Notes under the pieces: model-generated
What the model saw: the letters and a program-made list of their open reading frames with translations, nothing else
Database searches by the model: none
What the model was told of the DNA's origin: nothing
Program-made: the position numbers and the translations under genes
Source: CAZPHI01 sp964586425
Lineage (GTDB): Bacteria > Bacillota > Clostridia > Lachnospirales > Lachnospiraceae
DNA: 9,261 bases
Assembly: GCA_964586425.1 (NCBI GenBank)
Contig: CAZPHI010000073.1
Coordinates: forward strand, 1 to 9,261
Reading direction: 5' to 3'
Part shown: positions 1-6,038 of the stretch, piece after piece
Numbering within the stretch: the stretch's first letter is position 1
Layout of the letters: every line of letters begins with the position of its first letter

Positions 1-124
1 GAATGAAGGCGTTGAAAAAGGCAAGGGAGGAGAAAAATTGCGCTCCTTGCCTTAATTGAAGGAAGAGACTTAGGAATATAAGCTGGAAGAAGGCAAGGGA
101 GAGAAAAAAACAAGCTCCTTACCT

Positions 125-306
125 TAATTGACTGGTAAAAGCATGGTGAGGGAGTAGCCGAAAGTGCCAAGAAGTTAATGATAGTGTAGATAGAGTGAAG
201 GTTGGTGGGGAGGTTGGTATGCACAAGTGTTGGTATGTTGGATTGCTGGGAAGCTGGGGTGTTGTGGGTGTTGTGGGTGTTGGTTGGGGTGTTGGATTGC
301 TGGGAA
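125..306. other. G/T-rich block interrupting the hairpin array
   Basis: This 182-bp stretch lacks the hairpin but sits where two 72-bp units would fall, so the array stays in register across it. It is strongly G/T-rich on the plus strand. It holds a 17-bp direct repeat, TGTTGGATTGCTGGGAA, at 236-252 and 290-306, and a 9-bp repeat GGGTGTTGT at 257-265 and 266-274, with the variant GGGTGTTGG at 275-283 and 287-295. The four G runs at 256-259, 266-268, 275-277 and 286-289 could form a loose G-quadruplex. The minus strand has an open Pro/Thr-rich frame, which is a by-product of the repeat composition and has no convincing start. Confidence 0.7.
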
Positions 307-592
307 AAGGCAAGGGAGGAGAAAAATTGCGTCCCTTGTCTTAAAATGAAGATGTGGAGTTGAATGAAGGCGTTGAAAAAGGCAAGGGAGGAGAAAAATT
401 GCGCTCCTTGCCTTAAAATGAAGATGTGAAGTTGAATATAGGTACTGAAAAAGGCAAGGGAGGAGAAAAAAGCAAGCTCCTTACCTTAATTGAAGGAAGA
501 GACTTAGGAATATAAGCTTAAAAAAGGCAAGGGAGAGAAAAAAGCAAGCTCCTTGCCTTAATTGAAGGATGAGACTTAGAAATATAGGTTTG

Positions 593-631
593 AAAAAGGC
601 AAGGGAGAGAAAAAAGAGACTCCCTTGCCTT
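593..631 (-). terminator. Probable intrinsic terminator of the aminopeptidase gene
   Basis: This is the array hairpin closest to the aminopeptidase stop codon, about 95 nt downstream of it. It is the only copy with perfect 12-bp arms: 596-607 pairs with 620-631 around a 12-nt loop. Read on the minus strand, the stem is followed immediately by TTTTTC, as expected for a Rho-independent terminator. Whether the further copies act as back-up terminators or are only repeat expansion cannot be told from sequence. Confidence 0.7.
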
Positions 632-635
632 AAAA

Positions 636-703
636 CCAACATGCGCCAGACATATATCAAGCACCTATACCAACATACGCCAGACATATATCAAGCACTT
701 ATG
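636..703. repeat. Two tandem copies of a 34-bp repeat
   Basis: Copy one is 636-669 and copy two is 670-703. They differ at three positions. The shared core is CGCCAGACATATATCAAGCA. The sequence after 703 begins TCAACA, like a decayed third copy. The repeat is unrelated to the 72-bp array next to it and lies in the 3' untranslated region of the minus-strand aminopeptidase gene. No coding or known regulatory function is visible. Confidence 0.85.
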
Positions 704-726
704 TCAACAAGTACAAAAATATGATA

Positions 727-2079
727 TCATAACTCACTATAGAATATTGTAATTAGCTTCTCCAAAGATTCCTGGTCTTTCTCGTTCATTGTTTCTAGGC
801 TTGAATGCATTGCAAGAATTGGAATTCCAAGGTCTGCACATCGCATAGGAAGCGAAGTTGAAAGGATTGAACCTAATGTACTTCCGCCAGGCTGGTCAGA
901 GCGGATATAGTTAACTTTAAGAGGAATATTGTATTCATTGCAAAGACCAAGAAGAATGGCACTAATTTCACTGTCACCACAGTAATTCTGCTTGCTTGCA
1001 GTCTTAAGCGCAACACCATCACCTAGATTGATTGCTGATGTAGGGTCTGATTTCTCTGCATGATTAGGATTAAGTCCATGAGCAACGTCCAAAGATAAGA
1101 AGATGCCGTTACTTACAGCTCTAAGATAGTCAGATCTTGAAAGACCAAGGCAATCATATATTCCTTCAATAATATTAGCTAGAAGAACACTTCCAGCACC
1201 ATTCTTGCTTCTGCTGCCAACTTCTTCATGATCAAAAAGAGCAATCATATCAATACCGTCAAGTCTTGCACTTTCTGTAAGTCCGGTAAGACAAGCCTGA
1301 ACAGAACTGATATTGTCAATTCGTGGTGCACTTATTAGCGAGTTGAATGTATAGCCTGGCTCACAATTGTATACGCAAAGCTCAGCACTAAGGATATCAT
1401 TAGCATCAATATCAAGTTCGTCTGCAATCATACTATATAGTAAATCAGGATTATCAACTGGATGGTTATCGGGATGGCTATCGGGATGGTTATCGGGATG
1501 GTTATCAGTATGATTAACAGCATCTGTCATATAATTGGTAGTTGAAAGAATTGGAAGTAAATCAATCTGTTCGTTAAGCGCAACGCCGTCATTGATTTTG
1601 CGATTCATATGAATTGCGAGGTTTGGGATGACAGCCATTGGACGCTTGAAGTCGATAAGCTTGCATATTGGACGATTAATTCTGTTTCCTTTAAGATAAA
1701 CGCGTCCGGCAATTGAGAGCGGTCTATCCATCCATGTGCTGTATATTGCGCCACCGTATATCTCGGTATTAAGCTTGATGTAGCCGTTGCCATTAATTAT
1801 AGGATTGGCTTTGATGCGCAGACCTGGATTATCAATGTGGGCGGTGGTAATTTTAAGTACATCATTCTTGTCGAATTCTTGATTAAGGCGAAATGCTATC
1901 AATGTCGTACCGAATGGGCACACATAATATGATTTTCCAAGGCACAAATCCCAATCGGAGTTAATATCAAGTTCCTCAAAATCAGCTTCTTTAAGCTGGC
2001 GAATAGCTTCTTTTGTAGTGTGGAATGGCGAAGTTGAACATCTGATTGTGTTCAGCAGCCTGTTAGAACATTCTGACAT
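727..2079 (-). CDS. M18 family metallo-aminopeptidase (aspartyl aminopeptidase-like)
   Basis: A 450-residue protein, normal for family M18: cytosolic two-zinc exopeptidases that remove N-terminal residues from peptides, often acidic ones. The family landmarks are in order: TTAHIDNPGLR (His81), APRIDN (Asp255), LFDHEEVGS (Glu285, Glu286), SLDVAHGLNPN (Asp331) and AMHSSLE (His425). These match the metal-binding and catalytic positions of characterised M18 enzymes, so it should be active. There is no signal peptide or membrane segment. ATG at 2079 follows an AAAGGA Shine-Dalgarno at 5-nt spacing. Residues 189-211 are a low-complexity Asn-His-Pro-Asp repeat in a region that is usually a variable linker. 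UniProt uses apeA/apeB for such proteins; I assign no symbol. It stands alone, divergent from the kinase gene and ending toward the hairpin array. Confidence 0.96.
   Translation of the reverse strand: MSECSNRLLNTIRCSTSPFHTTKEAIRQLKEADFEELDINSDWDLCLGKSYYVCPFGTTLIAFRLNQEFDKNDVLKITTAHIDNPGLRIKANPIINGNGYIKLNTEIYGGAIYSTWMDRPLSIAGRVYLKGNRINRPICKLIDFKRPMAVIPNLAIHMNRKINDGVALNEQIDLLPILSTTNYMTDAVNHTDNHPDNHPDSHPDNHPVDNPDLLYSMIADELDIDANDILSAELCVYNCEPGYTFNSLISAPRIDNISSVQACLTGLTESARLDGIDMIALFDHEEVGSRSKNGAGSVLLANIIEGIYDCLGLSRSDYLRAVSNGIFLSLDVAHGLNPNHAEKSDPTSAINLGDGVALKTASKQNYCGDSEISAILLGLCNEYNIPLKVNYIRSDQPGGSTLGSILSTSLPMRCADLGIPILAMHSSLETMNEKDQESLEKLITIFYSEL
1461..1508. repeat. 12-bp coding microsatellite (four units) inside the aminopeptidase
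   Basis: Four units of GATGGYTATCRG lie at 1461-1472, 1473-1484, 1485-1496 and 1497-1508. Because the unit is 12 bp, copy changes keep the frame; they add or remove the tetrapeptide Asn-His-Pro-Asp. The encoded segment, about residues 189-211, is rich in His, Asp, Asn and Pro. It lies between the N-terminal part of the catalytic fold and the segment beginning DLLYSMIADEL, so it is probably an exposed loop. Confidence 0.85.
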
Positions 2080-2129
2080 ATTAATCCTTTCTTAGCTAAT
2101 ATATGAATAGCCTCTAATTTGATATGCTA

Positions 2130-2158
2130 ATTATAACAGCCAACTCTGCTATATGCAA
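2130..2158 (-). promoter_or_regulatory. Promoter for the aminopeptidase gene
   Basis: On the minus strand, TTGCAT (2158-2153) is followed after 17 nt by TATAAT (2135-2130). The start site would be near 2123, giving a leader of about 43 nt that contains the Shine-Dalgarno. The -10 is perfect and the -35 matches four of six sigma-A positions. Confidence 0.75.
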
Positions 2159-2192
2159 TCGCAAACAGCAGCTCAAGTATATAATATAGAAC

Positions 2193-2221
2193 TTGCATCT
2201 TTTTTATTATACAGTTATAAT
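2193..2221 (+). promoter_or_regulatory. Promoter for the histidine kinase gene
   Basis: TTGCAT (2193-2198), a 17-nt spacer and TATAAT (2216-2221). Transcription would start near 2228, leaving a leader of about 64 nt before the ATG at 2292. Its two hexamers and spacer length are the same as those of the opposing aminopeptidase promoter, and the two -35 boxes are 34 bp apart. Confidence 0.75.
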
Positions 2222-2291
2222 CAATATAATGTAATTAACGGCGCAACAAGCAATATAGCAAGTATTATAATCATTAATCAGAGGTATATAT

Positions 2292-3413
2292 ATGAGCAGC
2301 TACGTTATAGGTTTTTCAACAACAATAATAGACATAGTTCTGGCACTGGTGCTGGTTAGGGCAATTCATCAGAAGATGAATATCCGAAAGTTTGAGGCAC
2401 ACAATAATGTATTTGTTTGGACGTATATTGTGATTGTAGTGCTGGCAACGCATCTGCTGCCATACGTGAATCTGGAGTTTTTTAGCCCAAGGTACTTCGT
2501 ATACGTGAGAGTGCTCGTCAGCTTTGCAGAATACGTGATGATTCTGATGATTAGCAATGGGTTCGACGAGTCTAGAGGCCAGGAACAACCTGTAATGTTC
2601 TGGATTATGACTACGATTGTGCCACTTGGCTCGCTCGTTATATTCTCTATGCTATTTGGGCATAATGGGCTTTCGGCAAATGCTGTATCGATAATCGGCG
2701 TTGCGCTAATAATAATTGATGCTTTGATATTCGCAATGTATATTCAGTTAAACCGGATGTATAACAAGGCAATTGAAGATAGCAGGGTAATAGAGCAGAA
2801 CAGACTCTATAAAGAGCAAATTGCAGTAATCAATGAGGCGTATGAATCTGTAAGAGATGTCAAACATAATATAATCAATGATTTGAATTCAATTAAGATT
2901 CTACTTGAGGCCGGTGAAAAGGATAAGGTAGACGAATACATTGATAATATTCTTGGAAGTGCAGGATTTAACATTGCATATATTAACAGCGGTAATAGAA
3001 TTATGGATGGAATCCTTAATTATAAGTGTCAGGCTGCTAAGCAGCAGGGCGTTGAGGTTAGGGTGAATCTGATTGTGCCACAGAAATTATCAATGGACGA
3101 ATTTGATTTGAGTAATATTATCGGTAATCTATTGGATAATGCTGTGAGGGCAGCACAGAATGCGGATAAGAAGGTTGATATGGAGATTCGTTATAACAAT
3201 AAAGGAATGATTATAATTAATGTCGTTAACAGATATGTTGATGAATTGAATATGGATGAGAGAGGGAATCTGCTGACTACAAAAGAAGACGTGAGCAAGC
3301 ATGGAATCGGTCTTAAAAGCATCAGAAAGATAGTTGATAAGTACAGTGGTGAAATCAAGATTGAGACAGAGAATAATATATTTGCGGTAACAATTCTAAT
3401 GTGCGTTAATTAA
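2292..3413 (+). CDS. AgrC-like GHKL sensor histidine kinase
   Basis: A 373-residue membrane histidine kinase. At least five hydrophobic segments are visible (about 7-24, 39-56, 69-88, 101-122, 129-151), forming a polytopic sensor domain like that of HPK10/AgrC peptide sensors. A likely coiled linker (152-188) leads to the phosphoacceptor box RDVKHNIINDLNS with His192. The GHKL ATPase domain has the N box NIIGNLLDNAVRAA (275-288) and a G box HGIGLKSI (337-344). The conserved core is intact, so autophosphorylation and transfer to the regulator downstream are expected. ATG at 2292 follows AGAGG at 7-nt spacing. The ligand is unknown; AgrC relatives often sense peptides, but no AgrB-type peptidase gene is in the window. 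Unusually for such a pair, 192 nt separate it from the regulator gene. Confidence 0.92.
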   Translation: MSSYVIGFSTTIIDIVLALVLVRAIHQKMNIRKFEAHNNVFVWTYIVIVVLATHLLPYVNLEFFSPRYFVYVRVLVSFAEYVMILMISNGFDESRGQEQPVMFWIMTTIVPLGSLVIFSMLFGHNGLSANAVSIIGVALIIIDALIFAMYIQLNRMYNKAIEDSRVIEQNRLYKEQIAVINEAYESVRDVKHNIINDLNSIKILLEAGEKDKVDEYIDNILGSAGFNIAYINSGNRIMDGILNYKCQAAKQQGVEVRVNLIVPQKLSMDEFDLSNIIGNLLDNAVRAAQNADKKVDMEIRYNNKGMIIINVVNRYVDELNMDERGNLLTTKEDVSKHGIGLKSIRKIVDKYSGEIKIETENNIFAVTILMCVN

Positions 3414-3444
3414 CGTTCATATGGATGATAAGCTGTGGCAAAAG

Positions 3445-3506
3445 CAAATTATTACATAAAATAGACAAGTTGTTACATGAAAAATATATCTCCATTTCTA
3501 TATGAT
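3445..3506 (+). promoter_or_regulatory. Candidate LytTR-regulator binding repeat and weak promoter
   Basis: Two direct repeats of consensus CAARTTRTTACATRAAA start at 3445 and 3466, exactly 21 bp (two helical turns) apart, with 14 of 17 matches. LytTR regulators such as AgrA and ComE are known to bind short direct repeats at about this spacing next to a weak -35. Here TATGAT (3501-3506) could be the -10, and 17 nt upstream only the poor TGAAAA (3478-3483) is present, overlapping the end of copy two. That is the layout of an activator-dependent promoter. The LytTR regulator is encoded 100 bp downstream, so autoregulation is a reasonable inference. No binding consensus was tested. Confidence 0.5.
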
Positions 3507-3582
3507 ATTATTATTGAGGCAATATTAATAATAATATATCAGAATAGATGTGGAGATATAGTTTTCTTGCGAGGCAATATTA
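3485..3582. repeat. Inverted and direct repeats in the kinase-regulator gap
   Basis: TATATCTCCA (3485-3494) and TGGAGATATA (3551-3560) form a perfect 10-bp inverted repeat 56 nt apart. Interleaved with it, GAGGCAATATTA occurs as a perfect 12-bp direct repeat at 3516-3527 and 3571-3582. If transcribed, the inverted repeat could close a long stem-loop just upstream of the regulator's Shine-Dalgarno. Function is not known. Confidence 0.6.
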
Positions 3583-3605
3583 CGTAGAAATAGGAGGACT
3601 TTAGG

Positions 3606-4352
3606 GTGGACATTGCAGTATGTGATGATAACAACATTTTCAATGATATATTATATGGAATGCTTCTTAATGTGGAGCATGAGGTGGAAGAGAATTTTAA
3701 TATTGATGTGTATACGAGTGGTGAGAAGCTGATTGAGCGAATTAGGCAAAAGGGCGGTTATGATATTATATTCCTTGATATTCAATTCCCGGAGACTAGC
3801 GGGATTGAGATTGGCAGACTGATTAGGGAAAAGGATAGGAACTTGCTGACGCATATTGTATTCGTGTCGTCAGAGACGTCATATGCGATGCAGCTTTTTG
3901 ATCTGAAACCGGATAATTTTCTTGTGAAACCGCTTACACAGGAAAAGGTTAGTGCGGTATGCAAGGGGATTATAGAGCAGTTAGACAATGGTAAAAGAAT
4001 ATATTCGTATGTCAGTGGAAGAACAAGGTATTATGTTCCGTTTAACGATATACTTTATTTTGAGAATAGTAAAAGGAAGATAATTATTCATACAGTTAAT
4101 GAAACACGCGAGTTCTACAGCAATCTTGATGAGGTTATGCAGCATATTAATTCGAATAGATTCATTCAGATACATAAATCGTATGTTGTTAATTATGAGA
4201 ATATATCCAATATCAGTGGCACGGATGTGGTGATGAACAATGGAGATATGCTTCCGTTAAGCCGTGCACGAAGAGATGAAGTACTGAAAATATTGATGAG
4301 ATTAGAGGGAGAAGCATATGGTGGGGTCAAGAAGGAGCCGACTGATTGTTAA
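3606..4352 (+). CDS. AgrA-like LytTR-family response regulator
   Basis: A 248-residue two-component regulator. The receiver domain (about 1-125) has the acidic pair Asp7/Asp8, phosphoacceptor Asp58 in IIFLDIQFPETSGIEIG, Ser88 or Ser89 at the switch position and Lys108 in FLVKPL. The LytTR DNA-binding domain (about 132-234) is recognised by YVPFNDILYFENSKRKI and by FIQIHKSYVVNYENI, ending with LPLSRARR. This is the AgrA/ComE/VirR architecture: phosphorylation by the partner kinase promotes binding to direct repeats at promoters. The start is GTG at 3606, supported by AGGAGG (3592-3597) at 8-nt spacing. Its last 35 bp overlap the next gene, so translational coupling is likely. Targets are probably its own promoter and the ABC genes, inferred from context only. 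Confidence 0.94.
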   Translation: MDIAVCDDNNIFNDILYGMLLNVEHEVEENFNIDVYTSGEKLIERIRQKGGYDIIFLDIQFPETSGIEIGRLIREKDRNLLTHIVFVSSETSYAMQLFDLKPDNFLVKPLTQEKVSAVCKGIIEQLDNGKRIYSYVSGRTRYYVPFNDILYFENSKRKIIIHTVNETREFYSNLDEVMQHINSNRFIQIHKSYVVNYENISNISGTDVVMNNGDMLPLSRARRDEVLKILMRLEGEAYGGVKKEPTDC

Positions 4353-5376
4353 TGATCTAAGTGCAAAGAGCAGGATTCGTAAGAATCAGATGCTAATAGT
4401 GAGCATTCTGTATGTAGTTTTTTGTGTATGCTCATCTTATGCGTCGGGTAGAAATGCAGGCAGCATGGGAGTTAGAACCTGTACGATTGACTATATATAC
4501 ACATATGCCTGGAAGAATGTAGGAATATGCATGACGATTATTCCATTCGTGGCATATTATGTGAATTATATGAATCGACATGATTATATGACGGCTAAGA
4601 TAATCAGATATAATAGAAAAAGTGATCTGTTTTTTCTTCAATGCAAGGTGTTATTAGAAGTGCTGGTTTTTGCAACATTTCTAATATGTGCATTTATTTT
4701 GCTGCATAAGGATAAGAAAGAAGAAAGTGTGAATGCGGTAAGTGAATCTAATAATGAAGACTTTTATAGTACACAACAGCGAATGACAAAAAGTGAATTC
4801 ATTAAGAAGCAGACTGGAAAGATTGGAGATAAAATCATCTATAATAACTATCAGGTGGATGATAGTGGTCCTGACAGCATGACTATTATTGAATGTAAGA
4901 TTACAAAAGAATTAACGGATGAATATAAAGAAATAATAGAATTGCTTGGAAAGAATGATTTTGATAGAAAGATAGGCGGGGGAGAAATAACATTTACAGA
5001 TAATAGAATTAATGAGGAATGTTCATTCTTAGAAATCGATTGTATGCAGGAGGTGTTTTCCGAAATTGAAATTCAACTTGGGTCCACATTCGTATTGAAA
5101 GTGATAGATGATGAATATAATGAAGTGGCTGTAAAAGATGTGAAATCCGATGCATGGTATAGTGAACTTGCTATTATGCCAGAAGATGATTATGTATATC
5201 TGCATGGAGTGAATATGGAGATGTCGGATAAATATGGTCAATGCATTGCTTTGAAAAAGGGACAGAATCATATGAGATATTTGTCTATTGTTTCAGATAG
5301 CTTGATTGATTCAGGAATGCTTGCTGTTACAAAAGGAGCCGGAGGTAATTCAAGCTTCATAATTAAACTGAACTAA
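4318..5376 (+). CDS. Membrane protein: partial ABC permease-like part plus unknown extracellular domain
   Basis: A 352-residue protein with three hydrophobic segments (about 24-41, 66-85, 112-129). The basic N-terminus and the basic loop 86-111 suggest N-in topology, which puts the C-terminal ~220 residues outside the cell. The first ~130 residues resemble the start of ABC-2-type permeases found beside such ATPases, including the loop of the form TAKIIRYNRKSDLFFLQCK. The later membrane segments are missing; instead there is a hydrophilic domain (131-352) I do not recognise, whose last third (GSTFVLKVIDDEYNEVAVKD onward) reads like a beta-sandwich. The ATG at 4318 overlaps the regulator gene and follows GAGGGA. 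TAA at 5374 is 17 nt before the ATPase start, so they are probably one operon. It may be a permease partner or a sensor; both are inference. Confidence 0.7.
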   Translation: MVGSRRSRLIVNDLSAKSRIRKNQMLIVSILYVVFCVCSSYASGRNAGSMGVRTCTIDYIYTYAWKNVGICMTIIPFVAYYVNYMNRHDYMTAKIIRYNRKSDLFFLQCKVLLEVLVFATFLICAFILLHKDKKEESVNAVSESNNEDFYSTQQRMTKSEFIKKQTGKIGDKIIYNNYQVDDSGPDSMTIIECKITKELTDEYKEIIELLGKNDFDRKIGGGEITFTDNRINEECSFLEIDCMQEVFSEIEIQLGSTFVLKVIDDEYNEVAVKDVKSDAWYSELAIMPEDDYVYLHGVNMEMSDKYGQCIALKKGQNHMRYLSIVSDSLIDSGMLAVTKGAGGNSSFIIKLN

Positions 5377-5393
5377 CGGGAGATGGTGAATTA

Positions 5394-6023
5394 ATGAAAA
5401 TCATATTAAAGAATGTGACAAAGCATATCAGGGGCAGCAAAATCCTAGACAATATTAATCTGGAGCTTGAAAGTGGCAAAGTCTATGGGTTGCGCGGAAG
5501 TAACGGCTCAGGTAAAACAATGCTTATGCGTGCGATTAGCGGACTTATAACAGTAAAGGGTGAGATTTCTTTTGATGGTAAGATACTCGGTAAGGATATG
5601 TCATTCCCAGATAATCTTGGAGTGTTGATTGAGAATCCAGCATTTATCAGCGATTATAATGCGTTCAAGAATCTTAAGCTTCTGGCTATGATTCAGAATA
5701 AAATCACAGATGATGAGATTCGTGAGGCTATAGAAAGAGTGGGATTGGACCCTGATGATAAGAAGACCTTTCGAAAGTTCTCGCTTGGTATGAAACAGAG
5801 ACTGGGTATTGCGTGTGCAATTATGGAACATCCGGATATTCTGATACTGGACGAGCCGGTTAACGCGCTTGATGAAAAGGGTATTGATCTGATTCATGAT
5901 ATTCTGCAGAAAGAGAAAGAACGCGGGGCGCTAATAATTATTGCCTGTCATGACCGTAGTGAGATGAACGCGCTTGCAGATGTGATATATGAGATAACGG
6001 ATGGACGTATAGATAATGAATAG
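5394..6023 (+). CDS. ABC transporter ATP-binding protein
   Basis: A 209-residue nucleotide-binding domain with no membrane segment, expected at the inner face of the membrane to drive the neighbouring permease by ATP hydrolysis. Walker A is GSNGSGKT (35-42), the signature is FSLGMKQR (129-136), Walker B is ILILDEP (149-155) with catalytic Glu154, the D-loop is NALD (157-160) and the H-loop is His186 in IIACHD. The Q-loop position reads VLIENP with Glu80 instead of Gln, a change I have seen in bacteriocin/lantibiotic-type exporters, so it is not necessarily inactivating. Length is short but complete. The start ATG at 5394 follows GGGAGA (5378-5383) and GGTG (5385-5388). It sits between two permease-like genes, one chimeric and one broken. 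The substrate is unknown; self-protection or peptide export is a family-based guess. Confidence 0.93.
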   Translation: MKIILKNVTKHIRGSKILDNINLELESGKVYGLRGSNGSGKTMLMRAISGLITVKGEISFDGKILGKDMSFPDNLGVLIENPAFISDYNAFKNLKLLAMIQNKITDDEIREAIERVGLDPDDKKTFRKFSLGMKQRLGIACAIMEHPDILILDEPVNALDEKGIDLIHDILQKEKERGALIIIACHDRSEMNALADVIYEITDGRIDNE

Positions 6024-6038
6024 CGGGTGGTAGATATT

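Larger units (their letters stand above)
1..631. repeat. Tandem array of ~72-bp units, each with a terminator-like hairpin
   Basis: Seven copies of a hairpin begin at about 18, 90, 307, 379, 451, 524 and 596. Each has a left arm AAGGCAAGGGAG, an A-rich loop of 11-14 nt, and a right arm close to CTCCTTGCCTT. Start-to-start distances are 72, 217 (about 3 x 72), 72, 72, 73 and 72. The linkers come in two types, one containing GAAGGAAGAGACTTAGGAAT and one containing GAAGATGTGRAGTTGAAT, and they are mixed along the array as recombination would produce. Positions 1-54 are identical to 362-415, and 51-82 match 484-515. On the minus strand every hairpin except the second (TTCTT) is followed by 4-6 T residues, as in an intrinsic terminator; on the plus strand TTAA follows. 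The array reaches the left edge and probably continues beyond it. No protein-coding gene is supported here. Confidence 0.9.

Noticed and set aside
119..313. Minus-strand Pro/Thr-rich frame
   Set aside because: Composition follows the G/T-rich repeat; no start signals.
1..631. CRISPR array (palindromic ~36-bp repeats with ~36-bp spacers)
   Set aside because: The spacers are shared among units, the repeats vary in their loops, and no cas gene is present.
481..687. Minus-strand open frame of 68 codons with a 24-residue internal repeat
   Set aside because: It exists only because the 72-bp repeat is a multiple of three; no ribosome site, and it reads through terminator hairpins.
2266..2271. Second TATAAT near the kinase start
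   Set aside because: It would leave no room for the ribosome site and has no -35; the 2193-2221 promoter is better.
2153..2359. Plus-strand frame overlapping the kinase start
   Set aside because: It begins at the minus-strand -35 and runs across the kinase promoter, with no Shine-Dalgarno.
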